From positions 2,232,001 to 2,296,000 of the forward strand of contig JAVTVJ010000033.1 in the NCBI GenBank assembly GCA_034509425.1: a stretch of 64,000 nt of DNA, read 5' to 3'. The notes below the pieces were generated by a model. That model ran no database searches, was not told the origin of the DNA, and was given only the letters and a program-made list of their open reading frames with translations. The position numbers were made by a program, and so were the translations under genes. Origin of the DNA: Eopsaltria australis (taxonomy: Eukaryota > Chordata > Aves > Passeriformes > Petroicidae). Shown piece by piece: positions 13,572-28,988 of the stretch (its first letter is position 1; the number at the start of each line of letters is the position of its first letter).

Positions 13572-16500
13572 CTAAAATACAGAACATTCATTCTGTTAAC
13601 ACACTTAACAAAAACCATTGTTTTCAAAATACACAAGTTAAAACCTTACCCAAATCAGCATACTACATTGTTAATTCTGAAATAAAAGCACACTGAACAA
13701 ATTACAATGCAAGATGAGGAGGTCACTCTACAATGTTCAGCTCTCCTCACTTATGCAGATTCCTTATTCTGAGTAGACGTATGCTGCTTGAATGCTGTAT
13801 TTTCATTTGTTTTTATGCCCAAGGTTTTGCATTGTAGTTAGTGCTCTGTTTTAAGTAACCCCAGATATACATATGCCAGTCTGTCTCTTCTGATTAAACA
13901 AACAAGTTTTCAAGATATTCTAAGAACCAGAAAGCTTTTCTCCATCTCATTCTGTTAAAACAGAAAATATAGACATTTTTATGGAAGATCATGAAGAAAA
14001 TAAGATTCTCCAACACAGAAAATGGGGCTATTAATCACCTATGCATGAAACCTAAACCTCCGTTCTCCATTTTAAAAGCATTATGTGTGGTAAAAAACAC
14101 AACAGAATTTGTCGGAGCAAAAGTGCCTGCCAAGCATTCGAGAGGATAACACAGAGCAACACAGGGACTTAGGAAAAAGGAGTGGAGCTGAAACATCAAG
14201 GATTTATAGAAGGATGTAGAAAAAGTGCAAATTTTCTTTGCCAGGAAAAGAGAAATACAACTTTCATCCACTTGAAGCAATGCATGTAAAGTTGAATGCT
14301 TGATCTGTATATAGTTGATTGAAATATCAAGATGATCAGAGTAATGTGAGGATAGTTAGCATGTATTCTATCTTAGATCTCTATTACTGACATTGGTTAA
14401 AACTTATTTCTGATTATTTATGAAGTCAGCTTAACATTTAAGTTCAATAGGAGCAATATATAAAGATGTAAGAACATACTGCGAATTCTAGTTTAATGAC
14501 TTTTTTTTTTAATTATTCATAATATACTGTATTTGTAAAGGTATAATTACCTTCATTTTTAAAAAATAAAATCCTTGGAGAGAAAGTCTGTGTCCCTATG
14601 ATGTTACTAAGATCTGCAGTAGATCCATAATTTCATCTACCAAATAGTTATGTGAGAGAAAACATAAAATACATAGAATAAACACATCCTTCTCTGATAA
14701 AAGGCTGACAAATGACCAGAGTAAAATGCTGCATAGCAACTACAGTCCCATTCTAGCAGAAAGGTTAACACAACTATAAAATGATCCATGGCAATGTGAT
14801 AAATTGCTTTATAATCACCATTTTTAAAAGCCTCTAGGTACTCAAAAAACAGTTTCTCAACTGTATGTTAGACTTGCACATTTTCACTCAGCAATTGGTA
14901 AGCCCAGATCATCACCTATTAGGTCAGTTGGCTTCTGTAGTTAAAAAACTGCTTTGTTTGGGGAGCATAGCTAAAATTGGAAGCTGACAATGTTGAGCTA
15001 GAACGTGTTTCAGTCTTCTCTGGTCACAGAAACAAGCCTGATTTTAATAGAAAGTCATGCTTCTGCTGTCATGAGAAGCATGTGACAGTTAGGCACACAC
15101 CATTTTAAGTCACTGATTTACTTAGAAAGCTGCTAAGAATCACAGAATACAACAGCTTGTGCCTAATGCAACTATTGATAGGACTCCTCACAAGACAGTT
15201 TATCTTGCATAAAGAGGTCTTAGCATAAATTAGTGTGACATATACATATAGCACATATAGTACATAATGTCAAAATTATGAGAGCTGGTAAGTAACACAG
15301 ATTTAAAAACAACTACAAAAGCCCAAGCCATCAAAAAATCCTCTACACCAATTGCAGATAGCAGCTGAGTACCAGCTACACTCTTTTATCCATATGAGAA
15401 ACCCAGCAAAATAACTCAATGCCTAGAACTGATTAACAGGTTCTATACAAGAGGTTTTCAAGCTCTTGCTTCCAGGAAAGCCAATTTTTCTTTCTAGTAC
15501 TTCATATTCTTTTGTCATTGAACATTTACATATTTGATCAAGAATCTTTATATCTTTATTTTGTCCTGAAGAAGTTTTTTTCCTCTGTCATGATCTTGAA
15601 CTTAAGATTTCAGCATGCCTTTGATTTCAGCAGATATATTTCCCTTTGAGACTGTATTTCTGATGATAGCTTCAACTAGCCTTTGCTAGTTCACAATGTG
15701 CTGCTATTAAATTTGGTACTATTGTCTTTGCAGCTTTCAATTTACTAAGAACAGACTAAAAAATAAATCAAACCTCTAAATATAACCAGCTCTTCCAAAA
15801 AAAGGATCATATAAAATAATTGCCAACCTTTTCTTGTGTGCCTCTGAAAGACATGGATAAAATCTGAAGGGACATAGTAGAATGGCAGAAAATGAAAAAA
15901 AAACTCCTTAAGTTTAACCCCTAATACTGGAAGGATTCAGAAATAAATCCAAGCCAAACTGAAGTACACAACTCATATGCTAGTCAAAAAACAAAGCCAA
16001 ACCCTGGGGATCTGAATGTTAAGGAGCCCACAAAGCCAAGTTGTTTGCTGAATACAATGCATGGACGCCTAAAACAATATCCTACTTACACCAGCTCATA
16101 CCCCCTAAGCTCTCACAGCCCTCTTGCAGAATGTCTCCTGCTATTTTTATAAGCAATAATTAGATTTCCCACCATCTGCTTTTCATGGTTAAAACAACTT
16201 CTTTCTTAGGGACTCCTCTTCTGAATTTGGTTTTCTAATATTACAATTATTCGAAAAGCCTCTTCACCTGCTTCGTTTTTCAAATATTTTTGCACAGTAT
16301 TTCAGGTGATGAGTCACCAACCCTTTAATTTTCACATTGTAATTTCTCCAGTTATTCTGGGAATACCTTATCTGATTAACTCACAATAAAATATCCTTTT
16401 TTTCTTGACCAAAGCCCTTATTACAGTATCAAGATGCACGATCTTATACTTCATGCTGTTGATTTTCTTTTATTCTGCTTCCTCAGGATCATTCAGTGAT

Positions 16501-19500
16501 GACAACCCAATACCCCTCTCATCTGGCAAACTAACCCTGTGTCAGACGTTCATTGGTGCAATACCACAAGTTTTTTTTTTTTACCATGTTCCTTTGAAGA
16601 CAATACTTTGATTCTTCTTATTTTTATTCTAATGAATATTCTCCCATTGTACATGGTATCAAGTGCTTTACTGAAGTCAACAAAGATTTAGTGGGATTGG
16701 AAAAAAAAGAAACAACTTAATAACCAAACCTAGCAATAAATTCATTTTTATTTTATGCTACTGTCATTAACCGCTGTGTTGAATTCTTCTTTCCTTTATA
16801 AAGCTTCATATCAATAGTCAGATAAAGAGATACGGAATTGCTCAAATCATTCTTTTATCAGTTTCTTAAGTATTCTATAGTAACACAACATTACTATAGC
16901 CACAGCAAAACTTGGTAAAAAATGTACTTACTAAACTTCTAGTTTTATCTCAGTTATCTCAGGATGCAGAATATGAGACTGGTATTTAGAGTATGAGAAT
17001 ACAGTACTCTGATTTTTTTTCTTTCAACAAATTTCTGTGGAGAATTTTTGCTCCCCTCTCCCCCATTCCCAGATCATTATTCTTCCTTAAAACAATATTT
17101 AATCTAGTTTTGAAACGATACTAGTTTTATCTTAAATACTAGAAATAATTCCCCAAAGTGAAGCAATACTTGCAAGCTCTCATTTCTACTGCTTCAAACC
17201 TTTTGCTACTTTTTGCATCAGTGGGTATTTCAGGCATCTTATGTGCTCACCCTCTATGACAATTTGCTTGGATGTTGCCATCTCCTAATCATGGATGCTC
17301 TTCCTCTTGTCTACAGGTATTTTGGTTCCGTTGTGCTGTTATGGCCCCTTTATTCTGTGACAGTGACAAACTGACCTCTAGCCTGATACAGAAAATTATA
17401 CCATATTATTGAAAAAAATTCTGAAAATATACTATTGGTTTTGCCTTGTGAAAATCACACTGGACTGAGTTTACTGACTAACTCTCCAAAATTGTCATAG
17501 TATTATTAATGCAGCATTTAAAAGTAAAGTTAAATGACAAAATATAGCAAAAAAAAGCCCAATAAATAAGAAAAACCCCGCCCATATTTTCAGGTGGATT
17601 TAGAGCACTAACAGAGAAATACTGTGAATGAAAAGTATTGAGTGTTTCTGTAAACACCAGCAAAGGTCTGAAATATCCATTGACAGTAGCATAATATCTA
17701 TTTGGGCATACTCAGTGTCACACAGTACTGAAAATACAGTATTTATGTTTTTTTCTCCCAAAATAATAATTTCCCTTGTCTCTATAGCCATTTTCTAGCT
17801 TTCATGCCTTTTTTCCCCCCTTTCTTCTTTGCATGTCTGTGCCTAAGATGCATACAACACTCCTTTTGAGATCTTTTTTTCCCCAAAGCTCTGACAATGC
17901 CACTGGCTCTTAAGCACTCAGACTTTCCCTTCTGTAGCCAGAGCAGACTTCAGTTGCACACATGAACTAAACCAACGAAGTAGGATTTTTGTCTCCTATT
18001 TTGAATTCAAAAATAAGCACACAAATGTAGTGTAATTAGTAAATGATGTGGAAGCATTTTTGTACCCAGTTCACCAGTAATAATATTACTAACATCAGTA
18101 GTATTAGGCCTCAGATCTAAAAGCAAGTATGCCCTATACTACCTTCACAAGAGCCCTGGCCTGCTGGACTTGCTACAAACTTCAAGAGCGTCCTGGGAGA
18201 AATGCAGTCTGACACCACATCTCTTTCTATAATGTACAGTTTAAGTTCAGAAATTGTTAATATGGGAAACAACTGAGTACAGAAGCACCTGAATGACAAT
18301 TCACTGATTGTCAGTTATCCATCACTGATCTGTTACTGAGAGAAAGAAGCAGCTGCAAGCAGGAAAAAATGGCCCAAGAAACAGGATACAGCAACAGCCC
18401 CGAGCACAGGGATCAAGGTCTCCCTGTGTTGCACTGCACACAGTGATATGGTGGAGTGATGGACCAAGATCTGTCAAGAGACAAAACCATCTTATAAAAG
18501 AAGAAATGAAATTCAGAGGAGGGAGCAGAAAGGAGACCCTTGAATAAGTTGCAGCTTTCTTGCTGAAGATTTCTTGAGCCTCACCCCCTGCTTCCATGAG
18601 GACCGCGAAGTGCTGAGCTGACTGAAGCGTGTTGTATACTTGCAGATAATTTAGGACATGATTGTTAACAACTAACTGCTTTGAATATGCAGTGAGAGTG
18701 GTTAATAATGATTCAGAATGAACTATTAGCACGGAATGGCAATGAGTATCAGTCTAGTAGAGTTAAAAAATAAAAATTTAAAAGTGGCCACATTTATCAG
18801 TCTTCTACCCAATATCATCACTCTAACTCCCTGAGGTATATAGGTAGCAAGATACACAAGTCTACGTGTACGTCTAAGTGCATTTTCAGCACCTTCCTAC
18901 TCATTAAAATTAAGCTTTCTGACCTTCAAGGGTCTATATATCTGCACAATGCATTCAGTTGTTTTTTTAATTGCCTTTTCCACCATTTTAAGGTTACTCT
19001 TGCAATTGATTTCTGTGTAACCCATTTGATATTTTTTTGTATTTCAGCAGATATCCACATTTCTCCTCTACAGAGTATATAATACTGATGGCCTGAAAAT
19101 AAGAGTCTGTGAATTTGTGACCCAAATCAAAACCCAAGCAATGCATAGAATAAATATATTATTTAATAGCACTGAAAAATTTGTCGTTAACTTAGAAATT
19201 CTCTAGTAAGAAAAAAACCCTTTCCTTGTGACATATAGAATGCTTATGGCATGTATTTTAATATTTTTCTTTCATGCTGTCCTAATGTTTTTAAGTGTTA
19301 CAGGTAGGGGTGTCCTATTTTTCATTGATATAGTTTAAACTTCACATTTTCAATTTGATCCTAGCTTTTTTTATTTTGAAGTGAAATTAATTATCTATGA
19401 AAAAAAATGAACAAAGTTTCAGAAATGAGAAAATGGATATGTTACTTGCAGAGTTGTGATGAGTTAATGTCTTTTAGAGAAAGGAAAATCTGCAGCTTTA

Positions 19501-22081
19501 TAGTGTTATTACAATATGAAAGACTCGATACACCATTACCTGCAAGGTCTGTGTAAATTAGAGTCAATCAAGTAAAACAGCAGCCTAGATAAATGCAATA
19601 TAAATCTTTATAACACCATAAAATAAGAAATTAGTAAATTGTACTGAATTACCAAAATATTTCTTGTCTGGAATACTAACGGAAAAGCAGGAAAGTCATT
19701 ATGTTTAAAAGAAAAGACAGCTTTAATTATATAAATCTTCAGGAACTGTCATATCTATAAGCTCATTAGCTGCAATGGAAGTTCCTCCTGCTGATCTAAG
19801 AGCACTTAGAACACAGGATCTGTTATACTTCACAGTAAAAATGTATCTTTAATTCATGTACTGTAACAGTGAATTAAATCTACTTCTAGTATTACAAAAG
19901 TAAAAACTAAAACTTTAGCATACAATGGAAACAAAACAAAAACACAGATTAACTACCTCAAATACCCTGAAGCAAGCTTCAATTGCACAGGTCACACATC
20001 TCTTACTGTTAGCCTCTCAAAGGTAGATTTTAAAAAATATTTTTTCCTGCAACAATTAATTTACATACTGGGAATATTTAATCATTTATAAAATACTATA
20101 AAATACGGTAGCTTCACCATTAATGTGGTGCAGTCACTTGTCACTGCTCTTGAAGTCTTACAAGCTGTTTTAACAGCTTACTGTATGATTACTGGGCAAT
20201 ATTTAATGAAATGAAAGAAGCATGAATGTTTCTTCTGAAAAGGATAAAAAAGAAAATGAGTTGTTGAACACTGTAATGTTCTAATGTTCACCATTTTGAA
20301 TAAGAAATAATTTGAAGGGGAAGTTTTAAGAATGAGCAAGTATAAAACAAAAAAGATACAAGGCATACTACAAATGGGCAGGCTGATACAAGGACAGTCA
20401 TGTCAAGGAAGAATTCTAAAAAAAAGCATCCTTTAAGTACCTTGTTTTGAGAAACCTGTAGAAGACTCAACAATTACTTGAAGATGATCAAGCCATAACC
20501 AGCAAGTGCGCAGCATAGTTCCATTTTTTTTTTATGTATAAATACATATGTTCAACTTCCAGTTTTATGTTAATATTGCTCAAATGGTATTTACATATCT
20601 TTCTACATTAATTTTGATTTATAATTTAAAGGACACCTGCAAATACTTCTTTTATGCCAGATATAAAATGCGAAATTATTGTATCTGAAGACATGAATAT
20701 GTAGACAGCTAGTAAAACCAGCTCAATAAAAACCAGCTTGCAACAAAGGTATAGGAGAATAGAATATTACCCAACTTCATTGATTTATACTTGAGAATTA
20801 CTTTTAAAAATTACTTCTGAAAACAAAGTTCAGTAAAACCACAAAGGGAATTCAATTCCACCACCTGTACAAGGCACTAACCTTTACCAGGACAAAAGCT
20901 AGAGAAAAGGATTTAAACAAGTACTGGAACAAAATACAACCTCTAGGGTTCAGGGAAAAATTGATTGTATTAATATGATACAAAAGCAGAAAAGAGTCAT
21001 GTTGTCTCCTCACCCAACAACTTTGAGGAACAAAACAGCATATATATGAATATAACCTTTCTATTGGATGACAGGAAAAACCCAGGCTGACTTCCTCCCT
21101 TCTGTGCTATCAGCAGCCTGTAACCTTTAGATGTAACATTTGGATCCAGTGGTTTTCCAGATTTACTGAAAATGTAAATTGCCTCCCAGAAATGCAAACC
21201 AGGATGTATTATTTCTGTTAAATCCTAAATTACAGTATCTTAGAATGGAGGAAATCATCTAAGCCCTCAGTACCAAAGTCCTGTTCTACCACAACAAGTA
21301 TTTTTTCTAGAATACACATATTTGACTATATAAAAGATTTTTGATGACTTCCCCTCTATCACTGTTCCTAGTAGCCGTAATGATGGCTCACAATATCTGC
21401 TGTAATATCTGCTATGATTTCCCAGCTCTCTTGGTCAACTTGTTAGACTTTATCAGCATATCAGTAAGTTACATGAGACCATTATGGTGGATATGACTGA
21501 AGAGATTCACAGACTTTCTTTTCAACTGACCTTCTGCTAAGCTCAAGCAAAAATAGCCACTTCATTAAAAATTTACTGTACAAAAGTTGGAGCATATTAA
21601 ATCAATTGGCTTCATAAAAATGTACTTCTGCAGAAGTACTAAAAGGTTTAAAAAAACCTAAAAAAGATACATGTAGGGAAGACAAAATGTTCCATGTTTT
21701 GAAAAAAATAAAATAAGTGATGCCATGATAGCCTTTCTGCATGTCTGAATTAGAAGATGGTGAATGATACCATTTCAGTGTGAAAGACTGAAGATGGAAT
21801 TAAGTTCTGGTAATAGAAAAGAACTTTTAAAAGAAATCCAGTATGGAAAATGGTTCTAGAAGATATGTTAGAATAAATGTAATGAGAAGTCCTGTAGTAA
21901 ATGTTAGAGGACCAAACAATAAGTATCTTCAAGACCATTCACAGCAGCCAGCTCAAATTACTGATCTGTGATATTGACTATTAATATCTATTTTTAAAAT
22001 ATTGCTAGCAAAAAATAAGCATCATCTTATACAAGACACTGTAATGTGTCAAAACTAAAACTTTTAGCTGGTTACACAAAC
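13572..22081 (-). other. DIAPH3: DIAPH3 intron, about 8.5 kb
   Basis: GT-AG intron with donor gtttgt and acceptor gtattttag. It is mainly unique AT-rich sequence, with a degraded CR1 relic near 16.2-16.7 kb. Longer open frames (for example 18322-18732 minus) show no recognisable domain and are taken as chance. Confidence 0.85.
16200..16700 (-). mobile_element. Ancient CR1-like LINE relic, reverse transcriptase part
   Basis: On the minus strand 16651-16690 reads FVDFSKALDTMY, a reverse-transcriptase motif of CR1-type LINEs. Flanking sequence is too diverged to assign a subfamily and boundaries are approximate. Confidence 0.55.
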
Positions 22082-22211
22082 CTTTACTAGCTTTATCCAA
22101 ATGCTGAAAATCCTCAACAAAATTCAGGACATCCTGATAGCTTTCTTCACACACTTCTACGAGAAAATGGAGCAATGTTGTTTTCTGGTCTGCTGACTTT
22201 GTGTCCTTCAG
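22082..22211 (-). CDS. DIAPH3: DIAPH3 coding exon, FH2 (LKDTKSADQKTTLLHFLVEV)
   Basis: This 130-bp exon runs from an acceptor reading ccccacccag to a donor AAAG/gtttgt. It encodes 43 codons and one extra base, beginning LKDTKSADQKTTLLHFL and ending LDKASK. The DTKSxDxKxTLLHFL motif directly after the GNYMN exon is diagnostic of FH2 domains. The donor departs from consensus at +3 (T), so it is weaker than most others here. The leftover G joins TC of the next exon to give Val, which keeps the frame. Confidence 0.96.
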
Positions 22212-25120
<2,909 letters not shown>

Positions 25121-25225
25121 TTAAAATTCATGGTACACTTTGGCACTGTACAAATGCATACACTCTGAAATGATTTATTGGTGTGACAGGCTTGAAGAAG
25201 CAATATATCTGCTATAACTGATAGC

Positions 25226-25243
25226 AAATGAATGAATGAATGA
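25226..25243. repeat. (AATG)n short tetranucleotide repeat
   Basis: Four consecutive aatg units. Confidence 0.8.
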
Positions 25244-28200
25244 GAGATACTTGGGTAAGCAACTGAAATCCCATCTTGTGGCTAATAGGAACTGCCCCCA
25301 TCCTTTCCAAATAACTAGTATGTGTAAGCAATAAAAGATAAAGTGTCATCATATATCACATCTGTCAACTCATATACCAAATCCTATAAAACTAATCCAA
25401 GTTTATGATCCAGTAGTTGCAAAGGAATGAAAGTAGTTCACAAATTTTGTGTAACTCTGGATGTACCAAAAGAAGACAAATCTCATTTTCTGGTGCAAAT
25501 ATTTGAAAGCTGATGTCAATAAAAGCCTATTATAAACCTGCAGGAAAATAACAGTTGTGAAAAATATCAGCTATGAAACACCTAATATAGTATATACTAA
25601 TATATACTAATATTCATACCTCATACACTCCTGTGATACTAACCTAATACAGTTCATTAGGTGCAGCTGAATGGTCTCAGGAAAACAGTTTCTGTAGATC
25701 ATATACAAAAGACTTGGATTTTTCTTTGGTTTACTGAGCATATATTTTCAATAGAAATTTTGATCTTCTTATACACTAGGTCACTGAATTTTCACACCAG
25801 ACATACTTTGCACATGTTTACTACATACATACTAGAAATACTAAAAAAATATTCAATGAGCTGCTTATCTATTTTTCCCTATCCCTGTTTTCTCATCAAT
25901 TTCATGACTTCCATAAGATATCCTTCCTCATACTTGTCTTCTTCCTTTTCAAGGCAAGGATCAAGATAATAATTCCTTGAAAATTCCCAGAATCTTAAAC
26001 TAAATTTTGTTTTGCTTCTTTTTCTTAATAAGGAACACATTGTTTCCAGCTACCAGTACTTCTCCATGCAAGAAGGAAGCAATAATACTGGCACTTCTCC
26101 TACAAAGCAGTAGGCTTCATATAAAGACCTTAAACTTCTGCCTTTAAATGGACATATCCCCCTCCAAACCCCAGTGACACCTAACGTTTTACAGAGTATT
26201 TCTCAACACATATCTAGTCTATCAATGTGAGAATTCCTCTCATAGTGCAACGTTCGTAAGTCATATAGTACTGATTATCCCAAGACTCAGTGTGAAGGAT
26301 AATGGTGACACTCCATCCATTTTCAGTGTAAAGTGAAACTGAAGGTTGTCTCACCCAAAGCATTTGATATAGAAGCAGAAGAGGATGGAGTTTACAATCT
26401 ATTTTACTTGTTTTACTGTGACAGTAGAAGAAAATAAAATCAGGCAGACTAAACACTTTATGTTACTAGGCCATTTCAGAAATGCCTGCATAACTGTGCA
26501 GCCTTATGATGATGTCTCATTGAAGAAAACATACTATTTGCATTTTAGGTCAGGCAAAAAATCTTGATGTAAAATAAGAAATCCTTTCCACTAACTTTAC
26601 TTTGGTTTTCATCATGAAGCAGAGCACATAATCAGGATGTCTTTCAGATTATAGGTTAAAAATCAACTGTTGTACTTTAGTCCACTGACTGCCTCCAGTC
26701 TGGTCCTCAAGTAAAACACTTAAAATGTACATTTTGAACATTATTAGATCAGTACCAACTGTAGGAAGATATTCTGTTCTTATCCTACATGAAATAGCAT
26801 CCAACAAGGGTAAAATTCTTACTTAAGAATGGATAAATAAGGATAATGGGACTTGAATTTGAACAGAGCATTTCACAGCAAAATAGAAACAAATACCTAA
26901 ATTCCACATGAAATTAACACCTTACTCTGAGAACATTATACCTAATTTAAGAATAGCTACTTAAAAGAATGTTAAGAGGTGGACAGAGGCAAGTGTCACA
27001 AATTCATTCTCTCAGCTCTAATAGGAAGAATCACTATTAACTCCGTTTCCTCAATTATCTTACTAAATTTGTATATGGAGTACTACTTCTCAGCATCTTG
27101 AGAACAGTGCTTTTAATTTTAAGTTTTGTCCTAAAGTTAGCCAGAAAAAATTGAGAATAGACTAGAAAAAAATCCCACAATGTTACATTGAAATTATCCA
27201 GATTTTTAATATTTAATACCCTATTCATGGTGTAATAGAGATGATCATAAATATTAAACTATAGCAACTAAAAAATGCAGTGTAAGTTGCATTGATTTTA
27301 TATGGTATTAAACCCAAGATATCACAGAATCACTAGAAGATGTATCATTTATTGACTCTCGGTTTTTCAGACAGGCAGATCCTTGGAACAGAAATAATCA
27401 TGCACTTTAGACCACAAAGATGTGTTGCACAAACATGAGCATCCACATCTGCATAAAAGCTGCAACATTTTCATAAGAACCACTTGAACTACAAGAAATT
27501 CAGATGTCTGGTATATAAGTATGTAATTCTTAAGGACCAATGCAGAAATATGTAATCTAAAAAATTAGAAACAGGAACACATGCCAGAAACACAACAGAA
27601 ATGCCACTGGCATTCTTACTATTGTTACTAGTAATATTATTGTTGTTGTTGAAAATGCTCTAAAATCCACACACAATGCATGTTGTTGTTATTATTTCTT
27701 TAGCTGTTTGCTAAGTCAATAATTGAGAAGGGAAGAGATAGAGTTCCCTTAGTAATATATGGCTTTTTTGTGACATGTAGTCCACAGTTATATTCAAACT
27801 GTAAAACCCATACACCCTACCACAAGAGATGCTAAGAATTTAAGTGTTGCAATGCTGACCATCTTATGTTAACACCCTGCATTTTTTATAATCAGCATAT
27901 AAGGACATATTTTTACTTCAGTCTTGATAGTGGAATTCTGAAAACAAATAATCCAAATAACTAAAATAGGAAGTTGAAGTAGAAATCCATACATGTCAGA
28001 GAACTTAGTGTACAGGTAATGAATTGTTCTACTTTTTAAGTAATAGCCCACAAGAAGAGTCTCACTACAAGCAAGTCCAAATGGAAACTGACTTACAGGT
28101 TGACCTACCCGGTAGCAGCTCTCACAGATCTCACATCCAACAGCAAAGACAGGTTTTTCTCTCAAATACTGCATAAATCACAAGGCAACTACAAGAATGT

Positions 28201-28920
28201 GTAATCTGATATATGTGTACCTTCACTATCTTTTTTGTTGATGTCAAGTAAAGGAAAGCATCTCAGAAGTTCCACTGACACTACATTTTGATCACTGAAG
28301 GGGATTCATTCCTGTCACAATCTCACAGAGAAAAACACTGAAAGCGCTTCAGTTTCATACCTTCTTTAAAAGGAGCAACAGTGCTGAGGCTGTCAGACCA
28401 CCTGAACATTTCTCATCCAAAAAGTAAAATAACAGTTACAGCCAAGCTGACTAAAGAAAGCAAACTGGAACATCATTCCCTGTGGATAATGTATGGCTTT
28501 CACCACTGCAGCATCAGTGAACTCCTAAGAGGGCATAGCTAAAGTGGGAATTCCTGACACTCGTCTTTAGACCTAGGCACTTGAAAAGCAGGAAAAAAAT
28601 CAAATCAAGAAGGACTGATACCTTAACAGATATTTTATCATGTTTTAAGAAGATAAAAGAACATCCTGCTCAATTTGAAAAGGACAGCCAACATACCTGA
28701 ATCTTTGTGAAAAACAGCAGCATTCTGGAAAGATCAAACATTTCACAGTACGGGAAGTAAACTCACAATAAAACCCCAGTATTTTTGTGGAAATGTTTTT
28801 ATGGATACGGGAAATAGTACATCTTTCTTCATCTTTTATACACTCTTTTTCCTCAAGGACATGATAATAAAGTCAAGAAATGCCAACGCAAAATTAAAAT
28901 TACTTAAGAGAAAACAAGTG

Positions 28921-28988
28921 TGTATACATATATATATATACATACATATATATATACATATACATATATATATATGTATGTATACATG
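28921..28988. repeat. TA/TACA-rich microsatellite
   Basis: Alternating tatata and catacata units cover nearly 70 bp. The block is partly self-complementary and likely to be length-variable. Confidence 0.95.

Noticed and set aside
18322..18732. 136-codon minus-strand open frame
   Set aside because: No domain, no homology that I recognise, no splice context in frame with DIAPH3. A frame of this length is expected by chance in 64 kb.
28921..28988. TA-rich block as a CRISPR-like or regulatory array
   Set aside because: It is an ordinary TA/TACA microsatellite without unit-spacer structure.
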